This document shows, piece by piece, positions 44,100-56,057 of a DNA stretch of 64,000 nucleotides. Source of the stretch: Capronia americana (lineage: Eukaryota > Ascomycota > Eurotiomycetes > Chaetothyriales > Herpotrichiellaceae); assembly GCA_016110215.1 (NCBI GenBank), contig JADWQD010000004.1, positions 1,054,001-1,118,000 of the forward strand, written 5' to 3'. Below the pieces are notes generated by a model. The model was not told the DNA's origin. It was given only the letters and a program-made list of their open reading frames with translations, and did no database searches. Position numbers and translations under genes: made by a program. Within the stretch, counting starts at the first letter, position 1. Every line of letters starts with the position of its first letter.

Positions 44100-46098
44100 A
44101 TGAGCGACCATGGGATTTCGGGCAAGAGCCACCCATTTAAGAAAAGGCCTACGGCTTCACAGTGGGAGGAAGCTCGTCCCAAGATCAAGGATCTATATAT
44201 CGTCAAAAACCTCAATCTCTCTGATACCATGGCAGAAATGGAGAAGGGCGAGTTCAGGGCGAGGTCAGTCCCTCCTCCTCCAGAGGGAAACTAGGAGCCT
44301 GACGATTTCCAGCGAGAAACTGTACAAAGAGCAGCTGAGGGCATGGGGGATGGGGAAAAATGCCTCTAGGGAAGACTGGCTTGCGTGGACGAAGCTTTAC
44401 CAGGAGGAACGTGCTAGCACCAGCAGTTCTGAAATTTACATCCAGATCCACAACAAGATCCGCCGCATCCAGGACCTCCGGAGGTATCTGAAGAACCACG
44501 GCGAGCGAGAGGGGGCATTCTTCGACGAAGCAATGCGTTCTCGAGCCCCGGTGCTTCAATACATCCGGATTTGCACCCCAGACGGCAGTGTCGCCACGAA
44601 CACAAAGCCACCTGAGCCGCAATGTCAGGCAGCGGTCAGTGTGCCCCGAGAGTAGATCTCGCTTCATCGGCGCATTACAAGGTCACCGAATGATAGCTCT
44701 GACGTTAGCCTACAGGAAGCCACTCCGTCACCAACCACTCAATATGTAATACATGACGAATTGCAATCCACGGAGCCGGAGTCTGCACCGCTGGAATCTC
44801 AGCAGCCATTGGCATACAGTCTACAAAAGGCTCAGCGAAGTGACTCGTTGTTCGTAGAGAAAATGGTGGAGACCTCGGAGACCTTCGACGCCACCGACAC
44901 AGGTTTCATGTTCGATCGCTTCGAAGTCCAAGACGAGGCGGTCCGCTTTGACCAGCTGAGCAGTCTCAATAGCTTCCAGTGCGTAGCGAGCGGCGATGTA
45001 AGCGCCATGCACCAAAACATGGGCGATGCACCGAGATCGTATATCGAGCAAGATACATTCCCGACCCCTGTCACCGTTGCCACCGTTGAACGATCGCAAT
45101 CACCTCTCCCAGTAGGCCATGACGTCGACGCTCAACATGCATACACAGCAGCCTGCATGATAGCTGCCATGCTTGGCACAGCGGAGAGAAAGGACAAAAT
45201 GGAGAGGTCCCTCGAGCGTGCGTCAGGATGCTTTCGGCAGATGTGCCGATTTCAAAGCCCTGCGATCCTCACGGCCGCCAGCGTTGTGCTCACCTGGTTG
45301 TTGGTCCATGCGGAAGGGAGCCTTTCAGAAAGGATCATGGCAGCATCCTTTGTGGCAGCGACCGAATCTCTCGGCCCCAACAACCCCGTTTGTGAGTTGT
45401 TAGAGTGGATGACCAGTGCGGCGGCGCGAGGCAAGCTGAGAAGCTGTCGCATTGCTTCGCGGCAGCTTCGGGACATTTGGAGTGGCTTCTTCCAAACCTT
45501 GGGAAAGGCGCACGGTCACACCATCGTTGCCCTCTACTGCCTGAGCATGCACCTGATCCTGGCTGACAAGGCATTCGCCGAGGCAGAGCAGTACCTTCAG
45601 GATCTGGCTCCCATCTCTGCAAATTTATTCGGCTCGTCTTATGTGCTGACCATCAACATCTTGGCCACGTTGAGCCGCGCCCAACTACGGCAGGGTAAGA
45701 CCCTACTCGCTCTGGAGACGATCCACGAAAGCCTCGCTGCGGCGCCATTGGGATTAAATCACCCGCATCGCCTAGAGCTGTTGCTCCGGAAAGCTCTGAT
45801 CCTCCGCAAGCTCGATCGATGGGACGAGACGGAAGAGCTGTACTGGATTGTGTTCAAGGGACGGGTGGCGACGCTCGGATGGCAGCACAGTGAGACCTTG
45901 GCCGCCCATGACAGCCTGGTGTGGGTGATGAAGGAGCGCACCGGGACTTGGGACGCCAAGAAGGGAGAGGTACACAGGTGTCTGGTCGATCCGCAGGTGA
46001 GCGTGACGGACTACGAGAGCTGGTGGCGCCGATTCGTCGAGGCCAACCGAGCAACCAAGATTGAGGACCAAGGTTCGAGTGGTGAAGAGGACTTTTGA
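44100..46098 (+). CDS. Clr5-domain protein with TPR-like C-terminal region
   Basis: Exons 44100-44263, 44313-44634 and 44716-46098 (introns 49 and 81 bp) give 622 residues. The Clr5 domain lies at about residues 20-72, with the classic pieces WEEARPKIKDLYIVKNLNLS, MAEMEKGEFRAS and EKLYKEQLRAWGMGKN; the first intron sits inside it and is fixed by the FRAS-EKLYKEQ junction (a 31 bp alternative acceptor is too short). The C-terminal half is a helical repeat region resembling tetratricopeptide units (for example ILATLSRAQLRQGKTLLALE and HPHRLELLLRKALILRKLD). Clr5-TPR proteins are very numerous in Pezizomycotina. The fission-yeast namesake acts in heterochromatin silencing, but function here is unknown. 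It converges on the SCOT gene. Confidence 0.82.
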
Positions 46099-47171
46099 GG
46101 AAGCAGGACTCATCATGGCCATTCGTGCCATTGCATTCCATCCCTGGAAAATCGGGACCGTAGCCCCGTGCCCCCGCGCAAGCGATGAGGGTAGGCACTT
46201 ACAGAATCCATATCCTACGTATACTATTATATTACATATATCTTCTTAGGCCAGGAACTAGTAAATGATATCCCAGGCCGAGGTTCCCGTACTCGTAACC
46301 GCAATCGTCCGCAGTATCTTCCCGGGCGGGGTGTCCAGGAAATACTGGTCCCCTGGACGGAATAGAGAGAAGAATGTGGTAGGTATGGCCTCGTCGTCGA
46401 TATGAAATAATTATGTATAGCAATTGCTGTCTCGTACCTAGTATGCACTGACTGACTGTTACTTCTGTGGATCGTGCACGGCGGATGGTTCCACTCCGCT
46501 CGAATGCATTACCGAGGGTATGATAGTCATTACTCGTACATACTAACTAGTATGTCGGGTCTCACGAACTCCTACATAGGTACTATTCACTGCGTTCGGC
46601 GGCTGGCCGGTGTATACCGATGCACATAGATGTATAAACCAAGTTGCTCGGTATCTCAACATCAAAGACTATCAAACGTTTCTCCAAGTCGAGTCGCGTG
46701 AATATACACATCGCGGTGGCCGGCCCGTTGGATACCAGCCGCAGCTGAAGGGAAGCGGACAGCAAGGACAATATTCCGGGGGTTTCGCCCATGTCAACGG
46801 GCTCGGGCTCAGTCTTATCGCCCATCCTCAGCACCAGTGACTGACTTGCCGCCCTTCCGCGCAACTCTCCTGCAGAAGGATATTGTGAAACCGGCTGCTT
46901 CACTTGTGTATCTCAAGCTGTCATTCCCACGCCCCTGACTCATCCCCTTTCACGGTGATCAACGAGGTGCTTGCCCCCTACGGTAGCTTCAGCTGGATGT
47001 CCTATCCATTGCAATCAAAGTACCAAATACGCCAGGCTGCCTGCCCGCTATGCCCACAACGCCAACGGCAGGAAATTTTGGGGAGGAAATATCAAGAAGG
47101 AACCCTGCGACTGTGCGTCTCATTTTTCGAGCCACATACTGTATCCTAGAGGCAATGAAATGTCTGGCCGT
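46099..47171. other. Convergent intergenic region Clr5/SCOT
   Basis: About 1.07 kb with no recognisable gene. Contains GTAC/ACTAGT-rich short palindromic stretches near 46430 and 46535-46580. Confidence 0.55.
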
Positions 47172-48895
47172 CTAAAGCATAGGCTTGATCTCGTCGGCAA
47201 CTTTGAATGGCGCCTCGGTCTTGGCTTTGATCTCATCGACAGTGACCCCGTCGGCGAGTTCAATCAGGGTGAGGCCGTGCGTAAAGTCGACGTCGAAGAC
47301 GCACTAGATCGTGGAAGTTAGTGACGCGCTCTAGACAACGTACCACGGTCGTGAGGATTAAAGAAACAAAAGAGGCTTCGACTCACCAGTTCGGTAATGA
47401 TCCTGCTGACGCACGCGCGGCCCGTCAACGGGAACTCGCACTGTTTCAAGATCTTGGGGTTCCCTTTCCTATCCGTGTGTTCCATCAAGGCGACGACCTT
47501 TGTTTTCTCCGGGTTGGAGACCAAATCCATGGCGCCGCCGAAGCCCTTGACCTTGCCCGGCAACATCCAGTTCGCCAGGTCTCCGTGTGCGGAAACCTGC
47601 ATCGCGCCGAGCATGGACATGTTGATCCGGCCCGCGCGGATCATGCCAAACGACTCCTCGGAGCCGAAGCAGCTGGCGCCCGGGTTGAGCGTGACGGTCT
47701 CCTTGCCCGCGTTGATGAGATCCGGGTCTTCCTCGCCTTTTCTCGGGTACGGACCCAGGCCCAGGATCCCGTTCTCCGACTGCAGCTGCACTTCGACCGA
47801 GGGGTCGACGAATGAAGGCGCCAGCATGGGCATGCCGATGCCCAAGTTCGCGTACATGCCGTTCTGGAACTCCTTGGCCGCCCTCTTGACGATCTGTTCG
47901 CGCTTGGACGCCGTGTCGCCCTTGCCGCCCAGGGCGGCCTTGATGTCCTCCTGCCCCTCCTCTTTGCGGTGCGTGTACTTCTCAATCTTCTTCTCCGCGG
48001 TCGATTGGATCACCTTGGACACGTAGATGCCGGGAAGGTGGACGGCCACGGGATCGATTTCGCCCACCTCAACGATATGCTCGGCCTCGACGATCGTCAC
48101 CTTGGCGTTCCGGCCCATCGCGCCGTTGAAGTTGTTCGCAGCCAGTCGGAACTGGCAGTTCCCCAATTTGTCGGCCTTGTAGGCCTTGACAAACGCGTAG
48201 TCGCCGGCGATGGCCTCCTCCATCACGTAGGACTTGCCGTTGAAGACTTTGACGTCCCTGGGCTTGCCGAACGCCGCGATGCTGCCATCCTTGTTGTGTC
48301 GCAGGGGGATTTCGCCCGTTTGCACAACCGTGCCGAACGCCGCGGGGGTATAAAATGCAGGTATGCCTTTCCCTCCAGCCGCGCATCGCTCAGCCAAAGT
48401 CCCCTGCGGCGTGAGTTCCAGCTCGATCTCGCCCGTGAGATACTGCTGTTCGAGGACTTTGTTCTCGCCCACGTAACTGGCAATCATTTTGCGGACCTGC
48501 TTCGACTCGAGCAGTTGGCCGAGCCCAGCTCCAGGAATGCCCGCATTGTTCGACACCGCTGTGAGGCCCGTGATGGAGGGCGTCTTGGCCACTTCATTGA
48601 TCAGCGTGTCGGGGACGCCGCACAGGCCGAACCCGCCGCAGAGGAGGGTGCTGTCGGATTTCATGTCCTTGATGGCCTCGGATGCGGACCCCACGACTTT
48701 GTTGATTTCATGGCGCCGCAGTGTGGAAGAGAAGGAGCGTGCGAGGAGGAGGTTTTGCTGCACAACCATGTCAGTGTGGGACTTGACTGAGTCCGTAGCA
48801 GTGGCTTCACTCACCTTCCGCTGATCGCGGGTGAAGTACTTTGCCGTCCGCAAGCTTCTTGAAGCCGTGCGGAGAGGGGATTCGAGGAACGACAT
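47172..48895 (-). CDS. Succinyl-CoA:3-ketoacid CoA-transferase, mitochondrial (SCOT)
   Basis: Class I CoA-transferase that moves CoA from succinyl-CoA to acetoacetate or acts on related acids. Exons 48895-48815, 48757-47387 and 47303-47172 (introns 57 and 83 bp) give 527 residues. N-terminus is Arg/Ser-rich with ARSFSSTLRR, a mitochondrial targeting peptide. The alpha part has LCGGFGLCGVPDTLI; the beta part has the active-site Glu in SENGILGLGPYP and the NPGASCFGSEESFGMIR segment. The third exon gives the expected end (CVFDVDFTHGLTLIELADGV ... IKPML); without it the frame runs into an unrelated tail. The first intron lies between targeting-peptide halves and is stop-free in frame. The start is the ATG at 48895. 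Confidence 0.93.
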
Positions 48896-49764
48896 GATGG
48901 GGATTCTCAACTCAACTCACTCTCAACGGGTCATGCAGTCAGAGACGACCTTCCTCGGTATACAGACAGTCAGAAATGAAAACGGAGCCAGTAACCGCAA
49001 CAACAACGACGACAGCAACAGTGATGGTAGCAGTAAGGAGGAGCAAGAGAGGTCAACCAACCTCCCTAGACGAGCAGAAACTCGGCTTGTTAAAGCGGAG
49101 ATAACCCAAGTTAGCACGACAAACCGCAACCGCGGCGGGCAGTGGGCAGTGGGCACGGTAAATACCCCGGAATCAGCCCGCATGCCCTGGTCGACCTAGC
49201 AAAGTCGTGGTGTTGAAGCAGAACTCACAGCGGTACGGATCCGATGGTGGAGCAAGACGCAGGCCTCACAGAGGGCGGAACGACGTGTGGAGAGTGCCGA
49301 GCTGGTTCTGCCCTGGTTCCGTAGGTGAGTTTTCCGATGCTTGTCGCAGGCGCCCGGATCCGGGGCTCTCGCGGTTCAAAACATACCCGAGGGCTTACAC
49401 GAGGCGTCCCTCCGACAAGACCCGTGCCAACGAACGTCCCACCACAACGCAGTTCGTGCTCGTCGTGGCTCGGAAGTGTCCGCTTAGCAGAAAATATGGT
49501 CAGCACCGACAGGAATAATGAATAATTTTGAGGACTGCTGAAATTCAGTCGCAAATTATAGGTTATGCAGTTTCGTCTAGGTGATAAAGGGGTATCTTTT
49601 GAGGTCATCCAGGTCATCAATGCTAACTAAGGGCCCGGATCGGATAGCAAGATCAACTCCACCAACCTTCTGCTATCCAACCAGAAGAACAATTTCACAG
49701 GGGTCATATCCTTGACCAACTGGTAATACCGGCAGAATTTAGCCACATATAGACATCATAGCTT
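48896..49764. other. Intergenic region between SCOT start and frq end
   Basis: About 870 bp: SCOT promoter plus frq 3' end. No gene recognised. Confidence 0.55.
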
Positions 49765-52560
49765 TTACTCGACGCGCATCGAATCCACCGATCCATCATC
49801 CAAGTCTTGACCTACATCAGCATTCGAAGCAGCACTCCAGCTCGCACCAGCAGTAGCAGCGAGACTGCCACTCATGGTCCTTTGTGGCTCATGGACGGTC
49901 CCGGGTAATGCTCTTGCTCGGGCGGCCTCGAGCACACCAAGAGAGGAGCTCGCCTCAGAAGCATCGTCATCGCCGCCCTGCCGTTCGTTGGAGCTGGATG
50001 ACCATTGCCAAAGAAATCCAGCCGGTGCTGGCGAGTACTCCGCTTCCGAGGACTCTTCACTGTCATCATCGTCGTAGAAATGACCCCTTTCCGCCTCGGA
50101 CGAGGAGCTTGTCGTGAAGAAGACATAGCTAGGTGATGGTAGACGAGAGGGTTGGAGGGTGAGCATCGTGCAATCTGCCACGTGGTACGAGTACCTCGCA
50201 ACGGCGTTGTTACCAATCCTCTTCTTCCCCCTTCCACTGACGGTCGGACAGCGTAGCCTGGCAACCTTAACGTCGATTGCAAAATTGTCTTCGGGTCGGA
50301 CACCTCCTACCCCAGAAGCCTCAAGTTCGATTGGTTGAGTCTCGTACTCACCGGCACTCTTGATGGGCGTCAGGGACATCTCGACATCGGGAATATCGGA
50401 AGGCCAACTGATACGCTCTGAAGGGCGAGGAGTCAGAAAGTAACAAGCCTTTGCATCTCGCAAAGCATCGTCGACGCGTGAGCTTTCGTTTTTGACAATG
50501 CCTAATGCGTCTTGAATCACTTTGTGACTATTCCCCTTCTCAGTAATGCGCGACTTGTCGCCACTTAGATCCGTGAAGAAATACGGGTTCCTGAAGAATG
50601 TCATACTGCCCTCATACGCATTCTCGTTGCCTTTGAGGCTTGACTGGTTCAGGGCATGAGCTATGCCACTAGAGTCGGGTGAGAGACCATCATCCGAGCT
50701 GGACGAGTCGAGGTACGATTTCTTGGCTTTCAAAAACGGTCTCCTTTCCTGGAGGACCACGGGCTTATAATCGAAAGCTGAAGTCGGCGTCGACTTGGAC
50801 ACCGTTGTTGATGTTTGGACGTTTGCGGGGTTTGAAGAGTCTGTCGTAGAGTTGAGCAATTTTGAGGCGTTGCTTGACTTGGCTTGAGAAAGCCTATGGT
50901 CCGAAACTGAGGCCGATAAATTGTTGGGCGTACTTGCGGCGCTTCTCCCGCTTCGACGTCCTCCATCATCGCCAGCGTCATCGGATGTTCGGTGGGGCAA
51001 CGACTCTGGACTTTCTTGACTTGACGATCCAGCTGGTGCAGCACCGCCCCTCCAACGGATCTTGTGTCCATCTTTCGACAATTCGAACTTTGTACTCAAT
51101 TGTTTGACGGCTTTGCGTACAAAAGCCGGAGTCACGTTAAACGTGTGCAATTGAGCCATGCTGACTAGCAAGTTTAGATACATCCAGGGTTGGTCTTTGG
51201 CCTCGCCATCGTCTTTAAACTGCGGCGATGATAGTCCAAGATGGCGGAGGTAGTCGATGTTGTCTGCAGCGACTTGGGCACGTTGAATGTCGAGATCTAA
51301 TGGTCGAGTAGGACGTTGGTCTGGAGATGCGGGGCATTCGGCCGTGTCCATTGTGGTAGTCTCGGTCGGCCGTTGACTACTAACTTCAGCAGCGTCCAGG
51401 TTGACCTTCGTATCAGGAGGAAGAATGTGAGCTTCACGCAAACCTTCTACTTTCGGAGTCCGGTTGAGTCTTCGGTCTTCTTGTCGATCAGCCCTGGCCG
51501 CGGAGCGAGAAATCTGCTGCTGCTGGCGAGGCAGACTGTGTGCTCCCGGTGCGGCCCCCTTGCCAGTGAATAGATGCTCCAATCGCTGTACCACTAGCTG
51601 CATCTTGGCGGTCTCGCTGACGGGAACAGTCTCTCGAGGGAGCAGCGGGTCCGGAATGTCGTGAAGGTAATTCTGGATGTCTGTCTCCTTCTTGCTCTTC
51701 GACACAGGCGAACGATCCTCGAGCTTGAGACCACCGCCTTGCGAGACTGAGTTACCACCCGAAATCGACACAGAGGCATACCCCGAGTCGGCAGGGGTGG
51801 GATCCTGATGGGCTTTCAGTGCTGGTTCAGTTGCATACCCAGTACTCGAGGCCGACTTTTCAACCGGAGTAGATGAACTTTGCTGTGATGGGCTGTCCCC
51901 CAGTCGTGTTGCAAACTGCATCAGTATGTCTTCCAGTTCTCTTTTCTTTTCTGCAGGCAACCCATGCATCCGGACTTCAAAGACGCGATCCGGATTACTG
52001 CTCGATGGGCTGGCTCGGCTGTGCCAGCTTCTAATAACGGTTTTCAGCTTCTTGTTCTCCACGGTAAGATCGTCAATGACCCCTCGCAGTTCATCATTCT
52101 CAGTGTCATCTCTCGCCTTTTGACCAAAGCTCTCCCCATTGTGCGAGCGGAGGTTGTTAGGTGGGTGGGAACCAGTCTGACGAGCGAGATAGAAAGGAGA
52201 CTCGGCTATGGCACGTCAGTAAGTCGGGCTTGCAACGAAGACGAAGACCTGCATACTTTCATGGGTGTGTATCTTATCCTGAGAATCGGCTACATTCTCG
52301 TTCTTGCTTGCAAACCATTTCGCTGCGCTCTGATCACTACTGGAGTCCCGGCTTTCGCCCAGCGGGAGATTTGGCGAATTCGGCCTCTCCCTGGAGATTG
52401 GCTGCGCTTCAGAACCTTCAGAAATTTGCTCAATCTTGACCTTTTTATGCTTCGGGAGAGACCTTGAAGGCGACGGATGAGAGCGGCGGGGATGGCTAGT
52501 GGTTATTGCAGAGAATGGCCTCTTGGGTGATGAGGCCGAGCTTGTCTTCGAATGGAGCAT
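49765..52560 (-). CDS. frq: FREQUENCY circadian clock protein
   Basis: Central negative element of the fungal circadian oscillator; it dimerises, binds CK1 and FRH, and inhibits the White Collar Complex. Exons 52560-52257 and 52205-49765 (51 bp phase-1 intron) give 914 residues. N-terminal conserved pieces: KWFASKNEN, then after the junction ESPFYLARQTGS; coiled coil about 136-165 (DELRGVIDDLTVENKKLK); RVFEVRMHGLPAEKKRELED; CK1-interaction-like segment KMQLVVQRLEHLFTGK near 302-317; NIDYLRHLGLSSPQF near 418-432; YLNLLVSMAQLHTFNVTPAF; STKFELSKDGHKIRWRGG; and the C-terminal RLPSPSYVFFTTSSSSEAE. Ser/Thr-rich disordered stretches fit progressive phosphorylation. The 3' acceptor was chosen because it restores the conserved PFY segment in frame. 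The first in-frame ATG is at 52560. Confidence 0.95.
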
Positions 52561-52947
52561 ATTGAGGCATCGCACCTTGGCCGTGGTGGATGCGTCTGCG
52601 GTTACTATGAACGATGTTCGCTGTCGCTGAGGGTGTTGGCCGGGTCAAGTGGGTCGATCGGTGTTCTCCTGAACGGGCGGCTTTCCGTATCCGCTTCGTG
52701 GGTCTATGGGGGTTATCAATGGGCGGTAGACGAGGCCGAGGACGTCGGGCGCGACATTAATGTGAGGACGCTGGGAAAAGGAGCTGTGTGATCGAAGACG
52801 TTGTCGGCAAGGTTCGGTATGATATGAGAAGCAGGATCGCATGACTCCTGTAGAGGGAGAAGCAGGCGCCATGTCGTGGACTGCGGGTAAGTGGTGCATG
52901 GGAATGGTAGCAGCGAGGTATTTGTTTGGCCCGATCACCAGAGCCTT

Positions 52948-52983
52948 GTGGGAAAGGTGGGAAAGGTGGGAAAGGTGGAAAAG
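52948..52983. repeat. 9-bp tandem repeat upstream of frq
   Basis: Unit GTGGGAAAG, three exact copies and one variant, 390-425 bp before the frq start codon, so possibly in its long 5' leader. Confidence 0.9.
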
Positions 52984-54141
52984 GGCACGCAGATCGGACG
53001 GCGCAACGTGAGATCGCGATGAAGCACGAGCGCTTGCCAAGGTCAGCGTTCTAGCCCCATCCCCTTTCGGCGCTGTTTCTTTCAGGGTCTCTCGAGATCT
53101 GGCCCTTGGGGATGGATCGACGTTCTGGCAAAGCATCTGGAACCTTGCCTGGCATCCAATCGTCGATTCGTGCATCGACTTACCCAATCGAAGGTCCAGT
53201 TCTGTCATTCAGCAGGAACATATCCGCGACCACGCCGTCGTGGCTGCCGGCGAGGCGAGACTTGTCCGGCGGCATGTTTATCTTTCAGCCTGCCCCAATA
53301 TGGGAAGAGTTCTTCGATCTCAGGCATCACCATTCGCATCACAGTCTCCGATGCCGCGTGCTGTTTTGGCGGAAATCTGTCCCTGCATCTGGCGGCATCG
53401 TCGATCCCGAAGGCCAAGTTGAGGGTGGAAGTCACTGTTTTTGGAGGCTTTGCAATCTGGCGATTTGTGGCACTGCCCAGACATATGACGTAACATAGTT
53501 ACTTCTCAACGGAGCCGGATCAACTCTCTCGGATGGCAAGTCACGTGTTGGGAAGCAGCGATTGACAGAAATGGGGATTCTGCATTTCGATCGGAGTCTT
53601 GCCTGTGACTCGTACTCGTACAGATCTCCTTGAGCGGCAATCCAGTCAAAGATCCCCGGTGTCGCCCGATTATACTACACCGCTACACTTTTGAACGTCT
53701 CCAGCTCGGGACAAGGATGAGCATCTCATTATTCGAGATCGAACAAACACATCGGTGCAAATCTCATTCTTGAATCGTCTTCTCGCCGGGCACCAGAGAG
53801 GCGATCAAGCTCTTCAAGAGATGGCCCGCGAAGCTTATCTATGTGTGCCCGACAAGAACCAATTGGCATTCAGCCAATTGAATGTGACGCCATCTTTCCG
53901 AGTACTGATTTTTGTGGCCGCTCTCTTTGCCGCTGCGACTCTGACTGCTGAAATTTCTACCACTGACTTAACCAGAGAGGGGCAGTCTTTGCGGAGTGAC
54001 CACTGACAGCCGCAGCAGCAATCTCTAATGTCGCTTTGCCCTGCTTCTTTGGAGCTTTTCCAAGCTATTCGTCATACCTATGCTCCCACCATGGCGAATT
54101 CAGGGCACATCACCGCTATTGACCTTCGCCTCAGACTCCCT

Positions 54142-54147
54142 TATATA
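54142..54147 (+). promoter_or_regulatory. TATA box of the Atg22-like gene
   Basis: TATATA within CTTATATAGC, about 75 bp before the ATG at 54219, a normal distance. Confidence 0.5.
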
Positions 54148-54218
54148 GCTTACACCTTTTCGCAGTTGTGAGGTTGTGGTAAGGCTGAGACTAATCTTCA
54201 GCCTCTCCCCCATTCAAT

Positions 54219-56057
54219 ATGTCGGTCGCCAATGCCGGGATTGCTGCGGCAGCTACGGGGCCGCAGGCAGAAGATCCAATCAAGGATATTGAGGTCAACC
54301 CCTCTCGCGGCAACACCTTCGACGAGGAACATCCTGTTGCGCCAGATCAATTCGATCCGAAATATGAGACCTCCAAATGGGAAGTGTGGGCATATTATGC
54401 CTATTACATTGGCAACAATGGTTTAACGTTATTCAATTTTGCGCCGACGTCTTTTCAAGACCTGCTATACGAGGCTGCCGGTGACAGCGAGAGACTGCAA
54501 TTCCTGGGGTCGTACCGAACCATCAACAGTATCGTCTTGCTTGCGAATGGAATATCGTTCGCGATACAAGTGGTTCTCTTTCTTTTGATTGGTTCAATGG
54601 CGGACTATGGGAGATGGAGACCTTACATTTTGGTTTTCTGGTCGACTGTGGCTTTTGCACTGGGATTTGGCTGGTTGGGGATCCATACGCAGGAGAAATG
54701 GCCTGCTGCAACGGGCTTGTACATGGTAGGCTTGATCGCGTACCAGATGAGCCTCACCTTTTGGACTGCTGGTAGGTAAGAGGTGTCAATGATCCGCTCT
54801 CCGCTGCTAACGACACGGTTAGCATTCCCCGGCCTAGCAAGGAATACGCCACAGATGCGGGAAAAGGCCGAACAATATGAGAACAGCGAAATCACGCGTG
54901 AAGATTACGACTTTGCAGACATGATGGAGCGTAATCGCATCTACAATGTTGCGTTCATTATGCAAAGCGCGGGAGAAATCGTGATTCTGGCCATACTGGT
55001 TGGCATACTATTCGCCCTGCACGTCAGAGACAGTGCGGCGAATAACCTTTGGGGCCTGTCGGTGCTCATCGCGTACGCCACCGGTGTTTGGATTGTGCTT
55101 TCTATCCCATGGTTCGTCCTCGAGAAGAGAAGACCCGGACAACCACTTCCGCCGGGCAAGAACATCATCAGTGTTGGATTTTGGAATATCTGGCGCGCCC
55201 TTGTTCAGATATGGGAGCTTAAGCAGAGTTTGTTGTATCTCGTTGGTGAGTTTTCTTGTATAGGAGGACTTGCGGTGCACCGTTGACTGACGATTGCCCA
55301 GGCTACTTTCTGCTGGGAGACTCGCTGAATACAACGGTTACGGTGATCGCCACCCTTCAGAACTCAGTTGTCGCGTACGACACCCTGACTCTGACTTACC
55401 TGCTCATCGTGGGCATCGCTGCTCAAGGTGTCGGCATTTTCGCCTACTGGAGCGTCCAAAAACGATTCGGACTAAGCACCAAGGTTATGTTCGACGCGGT
55501 CATGATCGGTATTGTGCTCCTCGACGGCTGGGGTATGATTGGTATCTGGACGCAAAAATTCGGCTTTCACAACGAATGGGAATTCTGGGTGTATCAGACC
55601 TTCTATGGGCTGTTTGTGTGCCAGTGGTACGCGTATTCCCAGACGATGATATCTGAGGTAACCCCAAGGGGGAAAGAGTGAGCGCACCCATTCTGAAAAC
55701 CTCACGACTCCTGCTGACGACCCTAGGTTCCTGTTCTTCAGTTTGTACTCAATCATGGGCAAGACTAGCGCATTCATTGGCCCGATCGTGAGCAGCGCCA
55801 TCATCGATGCGGATCCCAAGGGGAACAATAGTTTGCCGTTTTATTTCCTCTTCGGTCTCAGCTTGTTGAGTTTCCTGTTACTGTTCTTCTTCGTGGATCT
55901 GAAGAAGAGCAGAAGGGAACAAGAAAGGTTCTTGAAACGCGAGGAGGCTGCAAAGGAACGCCGTGCCAGCATCATCAGCCAAGGTCGACCTCTTACTCAC
56001 CCCAGAAGCCTTGATAGTAATGGCGAAGCTGTCAAGGAGCAGCACGCCAAGATTTGA
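54219..56057 (+). CDS. Atg22-like vacuolar amino-acid transporter
   Basis: Major-facilitator-related family (Atg22) that in yeast exports amino acids from the vacuole after autophagic breakdown. Exons 54219-54771, 54823-55245, 55302-55677 and 55727-56057 (introns 51, 56 and 49 bp) give 560 residues. After a 40-residue hydrophilic N-terminus comes EVWAYYAYYIGNNGLTLFNF, then about a dozen hydrophobic segments (for example FAIQVVLFLLIGSMADYGRW and GEIVILAILVGILFALHV), with the family-like GKTSAFIGPIVSSAI in the last third, and a basic cytosolic C-terminal helix (KKSRREQERFLKREEAAKER). Splice sites agree in phase throughout. Such proteins occur as several paralogues in filamentous fungi; I cannot say which is the true Atg22. 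Confidence 0.87.

Larger units (their letters stand above)
52561..54218. promoter_or_regulatory. Long divergent upstream region, frq / Atg22-like
   Basis: 1.66 kb without a gene. GATCG or its complement occurs at 11 places (52655, 52790, 52835, 52932, 52992, 53012, 53115, 53315, 53402, 53588 and 53737), and the octamer TCGATCGG occurs twice (about 95 bp and 1.03 kb before the frq start). GATC-containing elements are the known targets of the White Collar Complex on frq. Also present: a CRE-like TGACGTAA (53486-53493), an E-box CACGTG (53542-53547), a 9-bp tandem repeat (52948-52983) and a TATA box on the Atg22-like side. Confidence 0.5.

Noticed and set aside
47969..48790. 273-codon plus-strand open frame opposite SCOT
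   Set aside because: Antisense to a strongly conserved coding exon; long shadow frames are expected there and the translation has no domain character.
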